A DNA stretch of 64,000 nt from Sphingobium fuliginis (GCF_004152845.1 NZ_SEON01000009.1:62001-126000); one strand, 5' to 3'; shown: positions 51,985 to 62,710, counted from the stretch's first letter. Translations and numbers: made by a program. The notes: generated by a model from the sequence alone, not told the origin.

Positions 51985-52899
51985 ATGTCCGCTGAATCCC
52001 GTTTCCTGACCCTTCTCCGCCTGCTGGCGAACGATCCCGCCGCCCGGGGCTTGCGGGACGATGTGGCGGTCCTCGAAATCGGCAGCGCCCGCCTGATCCT
52101 CACCAGCGATACGATGGTGGAGGGGGTGCATTATCTGCCGGCCGATCCGCCCGCGGATATCGGCTGGAAACTGGCCGCCGTGAACCTGTCCGACCTCGCT
52201 GCCAAGGGCGCGAAGCCGGTCGGCTGCCTGCTCAACTATGCGCTGTCCGGCGACGACGCCTGGGACGCGGCTTTCCTTGAAGGATTGGGCGAGGCGCTTG
52301 GCCGCCATGCCATGCCCTTGCTGGGCGGCGACACGGTGCAGATGCCCCGGGGCGCCCCGCGCAGCTACAGCCTGACCGCGCTGGGCGAAGCGACCGGCCC
52401 GATCCCGGCGCGGAGCGGCGCGAAGGCCGGCGACCGGCTCTATCTGACCGGTCCTGTCGGGGATGCGGGCGTGGGCCTCGACCTGCTCAGGAACATGCCC
52501 GGCGCTTCGGGGCCGCTGGTGGAGGCCTATCGCCGCCCGCGTCCGCGTCTGGCGGAGGGCGCGCTGCTCGCCCGCCATGTCCATGCGATGATGGACGTGT
52601 CCGACGGCCTGCTGATCGACGCCGCCCGCATGGCGGAGGCGAGCGGCCTTGCCGTCACCATCGACCATATCCCGCTCTCCCCCGCGCTGGAGGCGACGCG
52701 CGGGGCCAGCAACGCCGTTCAGATCGCTGCGGCTCGGGCGGGGGACGATTATGAACTGCTCTTCGCCCTTCCCGCCGCGGTGAAGCCGCCCGTGCGCGCC
52801 ATACCCGTCGGCCGCCTCGCCAAGGGCGGGGGACTGACGCTGACGATAGACGGCGTGGCGATCCCGCTGCCGGACCGGCTCGGCTGGGAACATGGCTGA
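51985..52899 (+). CDS. thiL: Thiamine-monophosphate kinase
   Basis: A 304-residue ATP-dependent kinase that makes thiamine diphosphate. LRDDVAVLEI, TSDTMVEGVHYLPADPP, GGDTVQMPRG, MMDVSDGLLIDAARMAEASG and GDDYELLFALP are the Mg2+/ATP motifs. It follows nusB, a common pairing. Confidence 0.95.
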   Translation: MSAESRFLTLLRLLANDPAARGLRDDVAVLEIGSARLILTSDTMVEGVHYLPADPPADIGWKLAAVNLSDLAAKGAKPVGCLLNYALSGDDAWDAAFLEGLGEALGRHAMPLLGGDTVQMPRGAPRSYSLTALGEATGPIPARSGAKAGDRLYLTGPVGDAGVGLDLLRNMPGASGPLVEAYRRPRPRLAEGALLARHVHAMMDVSDGLLIDAARMAEASGLAVTIDHIPLSPALEATRGASNAVQIAAARAGDDYELLFALPAAVKPPVRAIPVGRLAKGGGLTLTIDGVAIPLPDRLGWEHG

Positions 52900-53128
52900 T
52901 TTGCCTTAATATCGTAACGGGTTGACGCGCGCCGTCCGCCCTGTAGCTTCACCCCCGACCTTTCTCAGCCCGGTAGGACCGCATGATGTGCGTGAGCTAC
53001 GATGCTGATTGACGCGGTGCCCGACGCCGGAAGCGCATGTTCCGGCCGCCCGCCCTTACGCCCTTCGCCCGCCCGTCATTCCCTGCGGAGCGGCCGATGA
53101 CAGGCATAACAGGGGGAGAGGAACATCC

Positions 53129-55252
53129 ATGCAGATTGTCACGATTGCCATAGGGTGCGGCCTGCTGGCCGTGCTCTACGGCCTCATCACCAGTCGACAG
53201 GTGCTGGCGGCGTCCGCCGGCAATGAAACCATGCAACAGATTGCGGGCGCGATTCAGGAGGGGGCGAAGGCCTATCTCGGCCGCCAATATACGACCATCG
53301 CCATGGTCGGCGTCGTCGTCGCGGCGCTGGTCTTCTTCTTCCTTGGCGTGACATCGGCGGTCGGCTTCCTGATCGGCGCGATCCTGTCGGGGGCGGCGGG
53401 CTTCATCGGCATGAACATCTCGGTCCGCGCCAATGTCCGCACGGCGGAGGCCGCGCGCGGCACGCTGCAAAGCGGGTTGACCGTCGCCTTCCGGGCGGGC
53501 GCGATCACCGGCATGCTGGTGGCGGGTCTGGCCCTGCTCGCGATCAGCGTCTTCTTCTGGTATCTGACCGGACCCGCGGGCCATGCGCCCGACGACCGGA
53601 TCGTGATCGACTCCCTCGTCGCGCTGGCCTTCGGCGCCAGCCTCATCTCCATCTTCGCGCGGCTTGGCGGCGGCATCTTCACCAAGGCGGCCGATGTCGG
53701 CGCGGACCTGGTCGGCAAGGTGGAAGCGGGCATTCCGGAGGACGATCCCCGCAACCCCGCCGTCATCGCGGACAATGTCGGCGACAATGTCGGCGACTGC
53801 GCGGGCATGGCGGCCGACCTGTTCGAAACCTATGTGGTGACGGTCGGCGCGACCATGGTGCTGACCGCGCTGCTGGTGACGGGCGTCGACAACGCCTTCC
53901 TGATGCGCCTGATGTCATTGCCGCTGATCGTCGGCGGGGTATGCATCATCACCTCGATCATCGGCACCTATATGGTGCGGCTGGGCGCGAGCCAGTCGAT
54001 CATGGGCGCGCTCTACAAGGGGTTCTGGACCACCGCGATCCTGTCCATCCCGGCGCTCTATGCCGTGACGCAGTTCGCGCTGGGCGACCTCAACGCCCGT
54101 TTCGGTACCGATCTGGACGGCGCGGGGGGGTATACCGGCATGGCGCTGTTCTGGGCGATGATGGTCGGCCTCGCGGTCACGGGCCTGATCGTCTGGATCA
54201 CCGAATATTATACCGGCACCAACTACCGTCCGGTGCGCAGCATCGCCCGCGCGTCGGAAACCGGCCATGGCACCAACGTCATCCAGGGGCTGGCCGTCAG
54301 TCTGGAGGCGACGGCCCTGCCGACGCTGGTGATCGTCGTGGGCATCATCGTCGCCTATCAGCTTGCGGGCCTGATCGGCATCGCCTTCGCCGCGACCGCG
54401 ATGCTGGCGCTTGCCGGGATGGTGGTGGCGCTGGATGCCTATGGCCCCGTCACCGACAATGCGGGCGGCATCGCGGAAATGTCGCATCTCGACGACAGCG
54501 TGCGGGTCAAGACCGATGCGCTCGACGCCGTGGGCAACACCACGAAGGCGGTGACGAAGGGCTATGCCATCGGATCGGCGGGCCTGGCCGCGCTGGTGCT
54601 GTTCGGCGCCTATACGGAGGATCTGAAATTCTACAACTCGGCTCTCGGCCTGACCGAGCCGGTCGATTTCAGCCTCTCCAACCCCTATGTCATCGTCGGC
54701 CTGCTGCTGGGCGCGCTGCTGCCCTATCTGTTCGGCGCGATGGGCATGACGGCGGTGGGCCGCGCGGCGGGCGACGTGGTCAAGGACGTGCGCGACCAGT
54801 TCGCCACCAACAAGGGGATCATGGAGGGCACCTCGCGTCCCGATTATGCCCGTACGGTGGACCTCGTCACCCGCGCCGCGATCAAGGAGATGATCGTCCC
54901 CAGCCTGCTGCCGGTGCTGGCGCCGATTTTCGTCTATTTCGCGATCTCCGCGGTGGCTGGCACGCCCAACGGCTTTGCGGCCCTGGGCGCGTTGCTGCTG
55001 GGCGTCATCGTCTCCGGCCTGTTCGTCGCGCTGTCCATGACCTCCGGCGGCGGGGCCTGGGACAATGCCAAGAAATATATCGAGGACGGCCATCATGGCG
55101 GCAAGGGCAGCGAAGCCCATAAGGCGGCCGTGACCGGCGATACGGTGGGCGATCCCTACAAGGACACGGCTGGCCCCGCGGTCAATCCGATGATCAAGAT
55201 CACCAACATCGTCGCCCTGCTGCTGCTGGCCGCCCTGGCGCACGGCGCGTAA
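53129..55252 (+). CDS. hppA: Membrane-bound proton-translocating pyrophosphatase, K+-independent type
   Basis: A 707-residue, about 16-helix pump that couples PPi hydrolysis to H+ export. The active site spans [20 protein letters not shown] and [20 protein letters not shown]. The lysine in [17 protein letters not shown], where K+-dependent enzymes have alanine, marks the K+-independent class. The ATG at 53129 follows GGGGGAGAGG. A longer frame starting at 53009 has no membrane character and was not used. Confidence 0.95.
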   Translation: MQIVTIAIGCGLLAVLYGLITSRQVLAASAGNETMQQIAGAIQEGAKAYLGRQYTTIAMVGVVVAALVFFFLGVTSAVGFLIGAILSGAAGFIGMNISVRANVRTAEAARGTLQSGLTVAFRAGAITGMLVAGLALLAISVFFWYLTGPAGHAPDDRIVIDSLVALAFGASLISIFARLGGGIFTKAADVGADLVGKVEAGIPEDDPRNPAVIADNVGDNVGDCAGMAADLFETYVVTVGATMVLTALLVTGVDNAFLMRLMSLPLIVGGVCIITSIIGTYMVRLGASQSIMGALYKGFWTTAILSIPALYAVTQFALGDLNARFGTDLDGAGGYTGMALFWAMMVGLAVTGLIVWITEYYTGTNYRPVRSIARASETGHGTNVIQGLAVSLEATALPTLVIVVGIIVAYQLAGLIGIAFAATAMLALAGMVVALDAYGPVTDNAGGIAEMSHLDDSVRVKTDALDAVGNTTKAVTKGYAIGSAGLAALVLFGAYTEDLKFYNSALGLTEPVDFSLSNPYVIVGLLLGALLPYLFGAMGMTAVGRAAGDVVKDVRDQFATNKGIMEGTSRPDYARTVDLVTRAAIKEMIVPSLLPVLAPIFVYFAISAVAGTPNGFAALGALLLGVIVSGLFVALSMTSGGGAWDNAKKYIEDGHHGGKGSEAHKAAVTGDTVGDPYKDTAGPAVNPMIKITNIVALLLLAALAHGA

Positions 55253-55282
55253 TGCCCCGTTAAAAAAGGGAAAGACAGGAAA

Positions 55283-55319
55283 ATGGCTCCGCCCTATAGA
55301 AAGGCGGGGCCATTATATT
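55283..55319 (+). terminator. Probable terminator between hppA and the S9 peptidase gene
   Basis: ATGGCTCCGCC and GGCGGGGCCAT form an 11-bp stem with one mismatch, followed by the A/T-rich TATATT. The T tract is weak, and the next start codon follows at once, so it may also act on that gene. Confidence 0.5.
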
Positions 55320-57281
55320 ATGGGGGTAAGATTGAGGGGGCTTTCTGTCGTCGCGGGCATGGCGCTCGCGCAGCTTTGCGTGTCGGCCAGTGCGCAAATG
55401 GCGCCTGTACCGCGCAAGGAATGGCCGATCGAGGCCTTTGCCGAACTGCCGATGATGGTGGAACCGCAACTCTCGCCCGATGGGATGCGCCTCGCCGCCA
55501 GGGTGTCGCGCAATGGCGAACTGCTGCTGATGATCGCCTCCATCATCGAAGAGCCCAACCGTATCCGCACCCTGCAACTGGGGGAAAACGATCTCAACTG
55601 GTGGCGTTGGGTCAATGACGACTGGCTGATCGCGGGCATAGGCAGCGAAACCAACGTCCAGGGCATGCCCTGGTCGATCAGCCGCGTCGTCAGCATCAAG
55701 CGCGACGGGTCGAAGATCAACCTGCTGGCCAAGAATGTGGCGGCGCAGAATGGCGATGACGTCATCTGGGTCGCCCGCGATGGCACGCCGCGCATCCTGC
55801 TCGCCTATCAATCGTCCATCTTCGGCAGTGAACTCGGCTTCTGGCCGCAGGTGGACGAGGTGGATGTCGCCACCGGCAAGATGCGCCCGGTGGTGCAGTC
55901 GCGCCAGAATGTCATGTCCTGGTATGCCGATGCGACCGGCACGGTGCGCATGGGTGTGGGCTATGACGATGCCACGCGCATGTCGAAGCTGCTCTATCGC
56001 GTCGACGGCCGGTCCGGTTTCCGCACGATCGACCGGGCGAATCGCCGCCGCGACGAATCCATGGTCGTGCCGCTGCTGTTCACGGCCGATCCGGGCAAGG
56101 CGATTGCCAGCGATGATCATGAGGGTACTGACGCGCTGTACGAATATGACCTGACAAGGCTGGAACTGGGCAAGAAGATTTTCGCCGCGCCCGGCTTCGA
56201 CATAGACGGGATCGAACGCGACACCGCCGGCACCGGCCTCGCCGGGGTGCGCTATACCGCCGAAGGACCGGGGGTGCACTGGTTCGACGAGGGGTTGGCG
56301 AAGATCCAGGCCGACATCGACAAGGCGGTGGGCGCCCATCGCCGCGCCCGGATCGTGTCCACCAGCCGGGATCATCAGCGCATGATCGTTCACGTCGGCA
56401 GCGCGGACCAGCCGGGCACCTATTATTATTACGACACCGCCGCCGGCGCGATGAGCATCCTGTCGAAGATCAGCGAAAATTTCGGGCCCGGCGTCCATCT
56501 CTCCCCGGTCAGGACGATCCGTTACAAGGCGCGCGACGGGCTGGAGATCGCGGCGGTGCTGACCGTGCCGGCGGGCAAGGACCCCAAGGGTCTGCCGTTG
56601 ATCCTGATGCCGCATGGCGGCCCCTTCGCACGGGACAGCGAGGAATGGGACTGGTGGGTGCAGTTCCTGGCCTATCGCGGCTATGCGGTGCTGCAGCCCA
56701 ATTATCGCGGCTCCTCCGGCTATGGCACCGCCTTTGCGGACAAGGGCGAGGGGCAGTGGGGCCTTGCCATGCAGGACGACCTCAACGACGCGGTCGACTG
56801 GGCGGTGAAGGAAGGGATTGCCGATGCGAAGCGCGTCTGCATCGTCGGCGCCTCCTATGGCGGCTATGCGGCGATGCGCGGCGCACAGCGCGACGGCGCG
56901 CGCTATCGCTGCGCGGTCTCCTATGCCGGCGTGTCGGACCTCTCGGCCATGATGCGCTATGACCGCCGCTTCCTCAATCATGGTTCGCGCAAGGACTGGA
57001 TGAAGGAGCAGGCGCCCGATTTCGCCGCCGTTTCTCCGATCAATTTCGCCGCGCAATTCTCAACGCCGATCCTGCTGATGCATGGCAGGAAGGACCGGCG
57101 GGTGCAGGTGAACCAGTCGCGCGAAATGGCGGAGAAGCTGAAGGCGGCGGGCAAGGTCGCCGGACGCGACTATATCTATGTCGAACAGCCTTTGGCCGAC
57201 CATTTCTTTTCCCGCCAGGCCGATCGGCTGGAATTCCTCCAACGGCTCGACGTCTTTTTGAAGGACCATAATCCGGCCTGA
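55320..57281 (+). CDS. S9-family serine peptidase (prolyl oligopeptidase fold), exported
   Basis: A 653-residue protein with a signal peptide (LSVVAGMALAQLCVSASAQM), an N-terminal beta-propeller and a C-terminal alpha/beta-hydrolase domain. The nucleophile Ser is in GASYGGYAAMRG, the Asp in HGRKDRRVQVN and the His in EQPLADHFFSR. PHGGPFARDSEEWDWWVQFL is the oxyanion-hole region. Related enzymes are acylaminoacyl- or dipeptidyl-peptidases. No ribosome site is obvious before the ATG at 55320. Confidence 0.93.
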   Translation: MGVRLRGLSVVAGMALAQLCVSASAQMAPVPRKEWPIEAFAELPMMVEPQLSPDGMRLAARVSRNGELLLMIASIIEEPNRIRTLQLGENDLNWWRWVNDDWLIAGIGSETNVQGMPWSISRVVSIKRDGSKINLLAKNVAAQNGDDVIWVARDGTPRILLAYQSSIFGSELGFWPQVDEVDVATGKMRPVVQSRQNVMSWYADATGTVRMGVGYDDATRMSKLLYRVDGRSGFRTIDRANRRRDESMVVPLLFTADPGKAIASDDHEGTDALYEYDLTRLELGKKIFAAPGFDIDGIERDTAGTGLAGVRYTAEGPGVHWFDEGLAKIQADIDKAVGAHRRARIVSTSRDHQRMIVHVGSADQPGTYYYYDTAAGAMSILSKISENFGPGVHLSPVRTIRYKARDGLEIAAVLTVPAGKDPKGLPLILMPHGGPFARDSEEWDWWVQFLAYRGYAVLQPNYRGSSGYGTAFADKGEGQWGLAMQDDLNDAVDWAVKEGIADAKRVCIVGASYGGYAAMRGAQRDGARYRCAVSYAGVSDLSAMMRYDRRFLNHGSRKDWMKEQAPDFAAVSPINFAAQFSTPILLMHGRKDRRVQVNQSREMAEKLKAAGKVAGRDYIYVEQPLADHFFSRQADRLEFLQRLDVFLKDHNPA

Positions 57282-57438
57282 AACCGGGCCTGCGACGCCG
57301 AACCGCGCGCTATAGCGGGTCGAACGGTTCGGCGTCGGGCGAGATTGTCATAAATTAGAAATGAGATAGTCACATGAATGTAACGCATCGGTCATAGTTC
57401 GCCCGCGTCCGCCACGATGGCGAGGGGAGATTGACTTC

Positions 57439-58119
57439 ATGCGACTGACCCACAAGCTGCTGCCCGCGCTTGCCCTGCTGGCCGTCCCGGCCGTGGCGCA
57501 TGCCAGCGAGGACGAACAGCTCTGGACCACAGCGAACGCGACGGTGAAGCTGAGCGATCATTGGCGCTTTTCGCAAGAGGTCGTCGCCCGGTTCAGCAAC
57601 GATCGCGACGGGCTGTACGAGGTCGAGATGAATTCGCTGGTCGGCTACAGGATCGGCAAGAAGGTGACGGTCTGGGCGGGCTATACCCATGACCCGCAAT
57701 ATGACGCCGGCCATTTTTCCGTGATGGAGCATCGCGGGCGGCAGCAGGTCACCTTCGACAATATCGTGAAGATCGGGCCCGGCCAGCTCAGCGCGCGCCT
57801 CCGGCTGGAGGAGCGCTGGCGCGAGGGGATCGACGGCACCGCCTGGCGGCTGCGTCCCTATGTCAAATATGTGCTGCCGTTCAGGGAAGGCGGCAAGACC
57901 GCGCTGCTCCTCAGCCATGAGAGCTTCATCGACTTCAACACCACCAATTTCCAGCGGGTGCAGGGGGAGGAGCGGATGCGCAACCTGATCGCCATCACCA
58001 CCCCCGTGGCGAAGAATGTGAATGCGGAGATCGGCTATCTGCACCAGCACGGCTTCCGCCCGGACGCTGACGACAGCAATGACAATGTCGCGTCCTTCTC
58101 GCTGAACTTCTCCTTCTGA
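57439..58119 (+). CDS. DUF2490 domain protein, probable outer-membrane beta-barrel
   Basis: A 226-residue exported protein: signal peptide (LTHKLLPALALLAVPAVAHA), then alternating beta strands (KKVTVWAGYTHDPQYDAGHF, RLEERWREGIDGTAWRLRPY) ending in aromatic VASFSLNFSF, the C-terminal pattern of outer-membrane barrels. DUF2490 proteins have no established function. Confidence 0.88.
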   Translation: MRLTHKLLPALALLAVPAVAHASEDEQLWTTANATVKLSDHWRFSQEVVARFSNDRDGLYEVEMNSLVGYRIGKKVTVWAGYTHDPQYDAGHFSVMEHRGRQQVTFDNIVKIGPGQLSARLRLEERWREGIDGTAWRLRPYVKYVLPFREGGKTALLLSHESFIDFNTTNFQRVQGEERMRNLIAITTPVAKNVNAEIGYLHQHGFRPDADDSNDNVASFSLNFSF

Positions 58120-58426
58120 TCTGCGGCGCGGGGGTGCGATCGAACCGCATCTCCGCGCGGAAAGCCGGAAAAGCCGAGGGTTGAGGACCGCACCATAGTC
58201 TCGGACATTCTCCCTCGTCGCCATCGTGGCTCAAATGGCTCAATATTGTCCCCAATAAGACCCTCCCTTCGTGCCTTACCCCATCGGAATCCGGCCACTG
58301 ACTTCTCAGGAACACGGTGCATTTGACCGTAGCAAATGGCCAGTTATGTACGTTCGCACTTCCCCTCGCCTTCAGGGGAGAGTGGGGCTTAGCATCCACT
58401 TTCCACCCAATATCAACCTGCGCGCT
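58120..58426. other. Intergenic region with no gene
   Basis: 307 bases between the DUF2490 gene and the end of feoB. I see no supported open frame, RNA or clear terminator. GC content looks lower than in the flanking genes. Confidence 0.6.
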
Positions 58427-60289
58427 CTACCCTAGGCCGAGCGCCGTCGCCGTCCAGTAGGTAAGGCCCGCCGCGACATAGGCCAGGATGAACAGATAGC
58501 CGATCATGAACAGCGGCCATTTCCAGCCGTTGGTCTCGCGCCGCGTCACCGCGATGGTGGAGATGCACTGGGGCGCGAAGACGAACCAGGCGAGGAAGGC
58601 GAGTGCGGTCGGCAGCGGCCAATTGTCCTTCAGCCGGTCGCCCAGGCTGCGTTCCAGCTTCGCTTCATCCTCGTCGGCGTCCAGCGAATAGACGGTGGCG
58701 AGCGCGGACACGGCCACTTCGCGCGCCGCCATGGCCGGGATCAGCGCGAGCGAGATGTCGCGGTTGAAGCCGATCGGCGCGAGTACTAGGTTGAGCCCGT
58801 TGGCGACACGTCCCGCGACCGAATAGTTGACCTGGCTGATGCCGCTATCTTCCGGCGCCTTGGGAAAGCTCAGCAGCACCCAGAGGATCACCGTCGAGGT
58901 GAAGATGATCGTGCCCGCGCGCTTGAGGAAGATCACCGCGCGCTGCCAAAGGCCAAGCAATATGTCCTGTGGGCGCGGCCATTGATATTTGGGCATCTCC
59001 ATCAGGAAGCCGCCGCTCGCGCCCTTGGTGACGGTGCGGCGCAGCACCAGCGCGGCCAGCATCGCGCCGACGATGCCGGAAATGTAGAGGCAGAACAGTA
59101 CCAGCCCCTGCAAGCCAATGCCGAGCGCCACCGTTCGGGCCGGGATGAAGGCGCCGATGATCACCGCATAGACCGGCAGGCGCGCCGAACAGGTCATCAG
59201 CGGCGCGATCAATATGGTGGTCAGCCGGTCCTTCGGGTCCGCGATGGTGCGGGTCGCCATGATTCCCGGCACCGCGCAGGCGAAGGAGGAGAGCAGCGGG
59301 ATGAAGGCCCGCCCAGACAGCCCCACCTTGGCCATCAGCCCGTCCATCAGGAAGGCGGCGCGGACCATATAGCCGGTCGCCTCCAGCATCAGGATGAAGA
59401 AGAAGAGGATCAGGATCTGCGGCAGGAACACGATGACCGATCCAACGCCGTTCAGCACCCCGTCGACCAGGAAGGAACGCAGCAGCCCATCGGGCAGCGC
59501 GGCCGTCACGGCGTCGCTGGCGCTGGCGACAAAGCCCTCGATCATGGCGATCGGCGCTGCGGACCAGGCATAGACCGCCTGGAACATGATGAAGAGCAGC
59601 GCGAGCAGCAGGATCAGCCCCGCCACGGGATGCAGCGCCACCCGGTCGACAGCCGCGGTCAGCCGGCGGGAGGGGGTTTCGCGCACGATGGCCGCGCGGG
59701 CAATCCGGCGCGCTTCCCGGCGCAGCCCTTCGAAATCGCGCTGTTCGGCTGAAGCGCGGACCTTGCCTGCGCTGCCGTCGAGCATCGATTCCAGCTCCCC
59801 GCGCAGATGATCCAGGCCGCGCTTGCGCACCGCCACGGTGGAGATCACCGGCACGCCCAGTTCACGGGAGAGGATATGGGCGTCCAGTTCCAGCCCGTCG
59901 CGGGTGGCGAGATCGACCATGTTGAGCGCCACGATGGTCGGCAGACCAAGCGCGATCAGTTCCAGCGCGAAGCGGAGGTGATTGTCGAGATTGGACGCGT
60001 CGACCACCACGACCAGCGCGTCAGGCAGGCGCTCGCCCGCCTGCCTGCCCAATATGACGTCGCGCGTCACCTGTTCGTCGGGACTGGTGGGGTTGAGGCT
60101 GTAGGTGCCGGGCAGGTCGACCAGTTCGATCGGGCGGCCGTCCGACAGGGAAAAGCGGCCCGCCTTGCGCTCCACGGTGACGCCGGGATAATTGCCCAGC
60201 TTCTGCCGCGCCCCGGTCAGGGCGTTGAACAGGGCGCTCTTGCCGGCATTGGGATTGCCGACCAGCGCGATCAGCGGCAGGTTCGTCAC
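58427..60289 (-). CDS. feoB: Ferrous iron transporter FeoB
   Basis: A 620-residue Fe(II) transporter with an N-terminal G domain: GNPNAGKSALFNALTG (G1), DLPGTYSLNP (G3) and ALNMVDLA (G4). It has about eight membrane helices, with the gate motif TCSARLPVYAVIIGAF and AAREVAVSALATVYS. The GTG at 60289 overlaps the feoA stop by four bases (GTGA), which settles the start. Confidence 0.95.
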   Translation of the reverse strand: MTNLPLIALVGNPNAGKSALFNALTGARQKLGNYPGVTVERKAGRFSLSDGRPIELVDLPGTYSLNPTSPDEQVTRDVILGRQAGERLPDALVVVVDASNLDNHLRFALELIALGLPTIVALNMVDLATRDGLELDAHILSRELGVPVISTVAVRKRGLDHLRGELESMLDGSAGKVRASAEQRDFEGLRREARRIARAAIVRETPSRRLTAAVDRVALHPVAGLILLLALLFIMFQAVYAWSAAPIAMIEGFVASASDAVTAALPDGLLRSFLVDGVLNGVGSVIVFLPQILILFFFILMLEATGYMVRAAFLMDGLMAKVGLSGRAFIPLLSSFACAVPGIMATRTIADPKDRLTTILIAPLMTCSARLPVYAVIIGAFIPARTVALGIGLQGLVLFCLYISGIVGAMLAALVLRRTVTKGASGGFLMEMPKYQWPRPQDILLGLWQRAVIFLKRAGTIIFTSTVILWVLLSFPKAPEDSGISQVNYSVAGRVANGLNLVLAPIGFNRDISLALIPAMAAREVAVSALATVYSLDADEDEAKLERSLGDRLKDNWPLPTALAFLAWFVFAPQCISTIAVTRRETNGWKWPLFMIGYLFILAYVAAGLTYWTATALGLG

Positions 60290-60561
60290 AGATCGCTGTC
60301 CGAGGGGCCGGTGCGGACCGTGATGGCGGCGGCATGGTTGCGGCGCATGGCGATGGTCATGCGGCCGACCTTGCAGGCGATGGGCCCGCGGCCCAGCAAC
60401 CCGCCATGGTGCAGCGCTTCCACGCTCGCGCCCTCGCACAGGCCGAATTCACGCAGCCTTTGCCCGTCGGACGCGGACAGCGCGTTCCAGTCGATCAGGT
60501 CCACATAAGCGGGTTGGCGCAGCGGCAGGTCGGTCAGGCGCAAGGGTAAGGCACTCGTCAT
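60286..60561 (-). CDS. feoA: Ferrous iron transport protein FeoA
   Basis: A 91-residue SH3-like protein: RLREFGLCEGASVEALHHGG and GPIACKVGRMTIAMRRNHAA are the FeoA core. It is co-transcribed with feoB and needed for its activity. A possible Fur site lies directly upstream. Confidence 0.93.
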   Translation of the reverse strand: MTSALPLRLTDLPLRQPAYVDLIDWNALSASDGQRLREFGLCEGASVEALHHGGLLGRGPIACKVGRMTIAMRRNHAAAITVRTGPSDSDL

Positions 60562-60568
60562 TTACTTC

Positions 60569-60583
60569 TGCGAGTGACTATCA
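60569..60583 (-). promoter_or_regulatory. Possible Fur-type iron box upstream of feoA
   Basis: TGCGAGTGACTATCA (plus strand), eight bases before the feoA start, resembles alphaproteobacterial Fur boxes of the form TGCGAATGATTATCA. Expected from position; binding not shown. Confidence 0.4.
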
Positions 60584-60631
60584 ATACCGATTGGAAAAGG
60601 CCAGCGCGAATCGGTGCGGCGGCGCGGCAGA

Positions 60632-61297
60632 TTATATGGCCGGGTAGCGCAGCCGCCCGATGAAGCGGGCGAAGCTCAGCCGTTCGCCGCCGCCAATGCC
60701 CTTCCACTGGGCCTTGGCGCGCTCGAAGCGCATCACGCCTTCGATCCGCCGCGCCAGGAAAGCGCGGGTTTCCGCCCAGTCATCGCTCTCATCATCGACG
60801 AAGACCAGCAGGGTCGCGGCATAAACCCCCGCCAGCGTCAGGCGCTTGCTGTAGTGATTGAGGTCCGTCGACTCGTCGCCCGCGGCGCGCCACATCACGT
60901 CCGCCGCGCGCCAGCCGAGTTTGGCGGCGCGGGCCGCGTTGCGGGGCATGGCCATGACCGCCTGCGCCCGGCGCAGCGCTTCCCGGTCGCGCGCGAGCAG
61001 GGTCAGGCGGCTTTCCACCAGCCGCGTTATGCGCTGGCGGATCGACAGGGCCGCCAGCTTCTCAGCCGGCAGCGCCTCCAGCATCCGCGCATCGATGCTT
61101 TCGAACCAGGCATCGATCATGTCCATCGCGCCCCCTGGAAAGGCCAGCGCGGCGATGTCGGCATCGATGCCGCACTGCTCCGCCGCCATGGCCACCGCTT
61201 CCCGGCGCCAGCCGTCGAAGGCGGCATGGCGGGGCAGGATCGGGGCGAGCGCGGCCCGCATTTCGTCGAGCGTCATGTCTTGATGCGTCGGGGTCAT
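60632..61297 (-). CDS. COQ9-family protein
   Basis: A 221-residue TetR-fold-like lipid-binding protein of the COQ9 family, linked to ubiquinone synthesis. QRITRLVESRLTLLARDREA and WRAADVMWRAAGDESTDLNH with KRLTLAGVYAATLLVFVDDE are the conserved core. Typical of alphaproteobacteria and mitochondria. Start at 61297; the ATG at 61276 is also possible. Confidence 0.9.
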   Translation of the reverse strand: MTPTHQDMTLDEMRAALAPILPRHAAFDGWRREAVAMAAEQCGIDADIAALAFPGGAMDMIDAWFESIDARMLEALPAEKLAALSIRQRITRLVESRLTLLARDREALRRAQAVMAMPRNAARAAKLGWRAADVMWRAAGDESTDLNHYSKRLTLAGVYAATLLVFVDDESDDWAETRAFLARRIEGVMRFERAKAQWKGIGGGERLSFARFIGRLRYPAI

Positions 61298-61484
61298 GGC
61301 CCGTTATTACGCCCCGCCGCGCAGGCGTACAAGCGCGCGGACGCATTAGCCGAGATGAAGGCGGGGAAAGCAAAACTTGGCGGCATGGCGGCGGCCAGGG
61401 TCTTGAAGCGGCTCGCCAGGCATCCTAGCTGGCTTTGGCAGGCAAGTCCCGTTGCAATCTGCAACTTTGAAAAGGGAGTATTTC

Positions 61485-62567
61485 ATGGCGAATCTGTTCG
61501 AACCGGTACAACTCGGGGCGATCCATGCCCCCAATCGCGTGCTGATGGCGCCGCTCACGCGCGGCCGCGCGACACGCGACCATGTGCCGACGCCGATCAT
61601 GGCGGACTATTATCGCCAGCGCGCTTCGGCGGGCCTCATCATCAGCGAGGCGACGGGCATTTCGCGGCAGGGGCTGGGATGGCCCTTCGCGCCGGGGCTG
61701 TGGTCGGAAGAGCAGGTTGAGGCCTGGCGGCCGGTGACGGAGGCCGTGCATGAGGCAGGCGGCCGGATCGTCGCGCAACTCTGGCATATGGGGCGCGTGG
61801 TGCACAGCAGCGTGACCGGCGAGCAGCCCGTCTCGGCCAGCGCCACCGCGGGACCGGGCGACGCGCACACCTATGAGGGCAAGAAGCCCTATGAACAGGC
61901 GCGGCCTTTGGCCATAGACGAAATTCCGGGCGTGATCGCGGATTATGTCCGCGCTGCCAAAAACGCCATCGCGGCCGGCTTCGACGGTGTACAGATCCAT
62001 GCCGCGAACGGCTATCTGATCGACCAGTTCCTGCGCGACGGCAGCAACCATCGCGACGATATTTATGGCGGTTCGATCGAAAATCGCGTGCGCCTGCTGC
62101 GGGAGGTGACGCAGGCGGTGGCCGACGCCATCGGTGCGGACCGCGTGTCGGTGCGGCTGTCCCCCAATGGCGAGACGCAGGGCGTCGACGACAGCAATCC
62201 TTCCGCACTGTTCGCGGCGGCCGCGGACGTGCTGCAGCAGATCGGCATCGCCTTCCTGGAACTTCGGGAGCCGGGGCCGGACGGGTCCTTCGGCCGGACC
62301 GACGTGCCGCGCCAGTCGCCGGTCATCCGCCGGCATTTTTCCGGGCCGCTGATCCTGAACAGCGATTACGACCTGGAGCGGGCGCAGCGGGATCTGGACA
62401 GCGGTCTGGCAGACGGCGTGAGCTTCGGGCGCGCTTTCCTGGCCAATCCGGACCTGCCCAAGCGCCTGCGGATCAATGCGCCGCTCAATGGCGCGAACAT
62501 GGCGACCTTCTACAGCCAGGGCGAGGAAGGCTATGTCGACTATCCGGCGCTGGAGGAAGCGGCCTGA
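61485..62567 (+). CDS. Old Yellow Enzyme family alkene reductase (N-ethylmaleimide reductase type)
   Basis: A 360-residue FMN-dependent TIM-barrel reductase of activated C=C bonds. LFEPVQLGAIHAPNRVLMAP, IVAQLWHMGRVVH, VQIHAANGYLIDQFLRDGSN and DDIYGGSIENRVRLLREV are signature regions. The ATG at 61485 follows AAAGGGAG; a longer frame from 61452 adds residues outside the family. Confidence 0.93.
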   Translation: MANLFEPVQLGAIHAPNRVLMAPLTRGRATRDHVPTPIMADYYRQRASAGLIISEATGISRQGLGWPFAPGLWSEEQVEAWRPVTEAVHEAGGRIVAQLWHMGRVVHSSVTGEQPVSASATAGPGDAHTYEGKKPYEQARPLAIDEIPGVIADYVRAAKNAIAAGFDGVQIHAANGYLIDQFLRDGSNHRDDIYGGSIENRVRLLREVTQAVADAIGADRVSVRLSPNGETQGVDDSNPSALFAAAADVLQQIGIAFLELREPGPDGSFGRTDVPRQSPVIRRHFSGPLILNSDYDLERAQRDLDSGLADGVSFGRAFLANPDLPKRLRINAPLNGANMATFYSQGEEGYVDYPALEEAA

Positions 62568-62682
62568 ATAGAGGTCTGGGGGGTGAAAAGTGGACACCCC
62601 CCTTCACGCCTTAGGAAAGCGGGCGGGATCGGCCAACTTCGGCCTCCCATCCTGGCCCGCCGCAACCTCGAACCGCATAAAG

Positions 62683-62710
62683 AAAGGGGCCGCCCGGCAG
62701 CAGCCCCTTT
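62683..62710. terminator. Bidirectional terminator between the reductase gene and ribH
   Basis: AAAGGGGC (62683-62690) and GCCCCTTT (62703-62710) form a perfect 8-bp stem with A and T tracts on the two sides, between convergent genes. Confidence 0.82.

Noticed and set aside
53915..55243. A 442-codon frame opposite hppA
   Set aside because: Arg/His/Gln-rich shadow of a conserved membrane pump gene.
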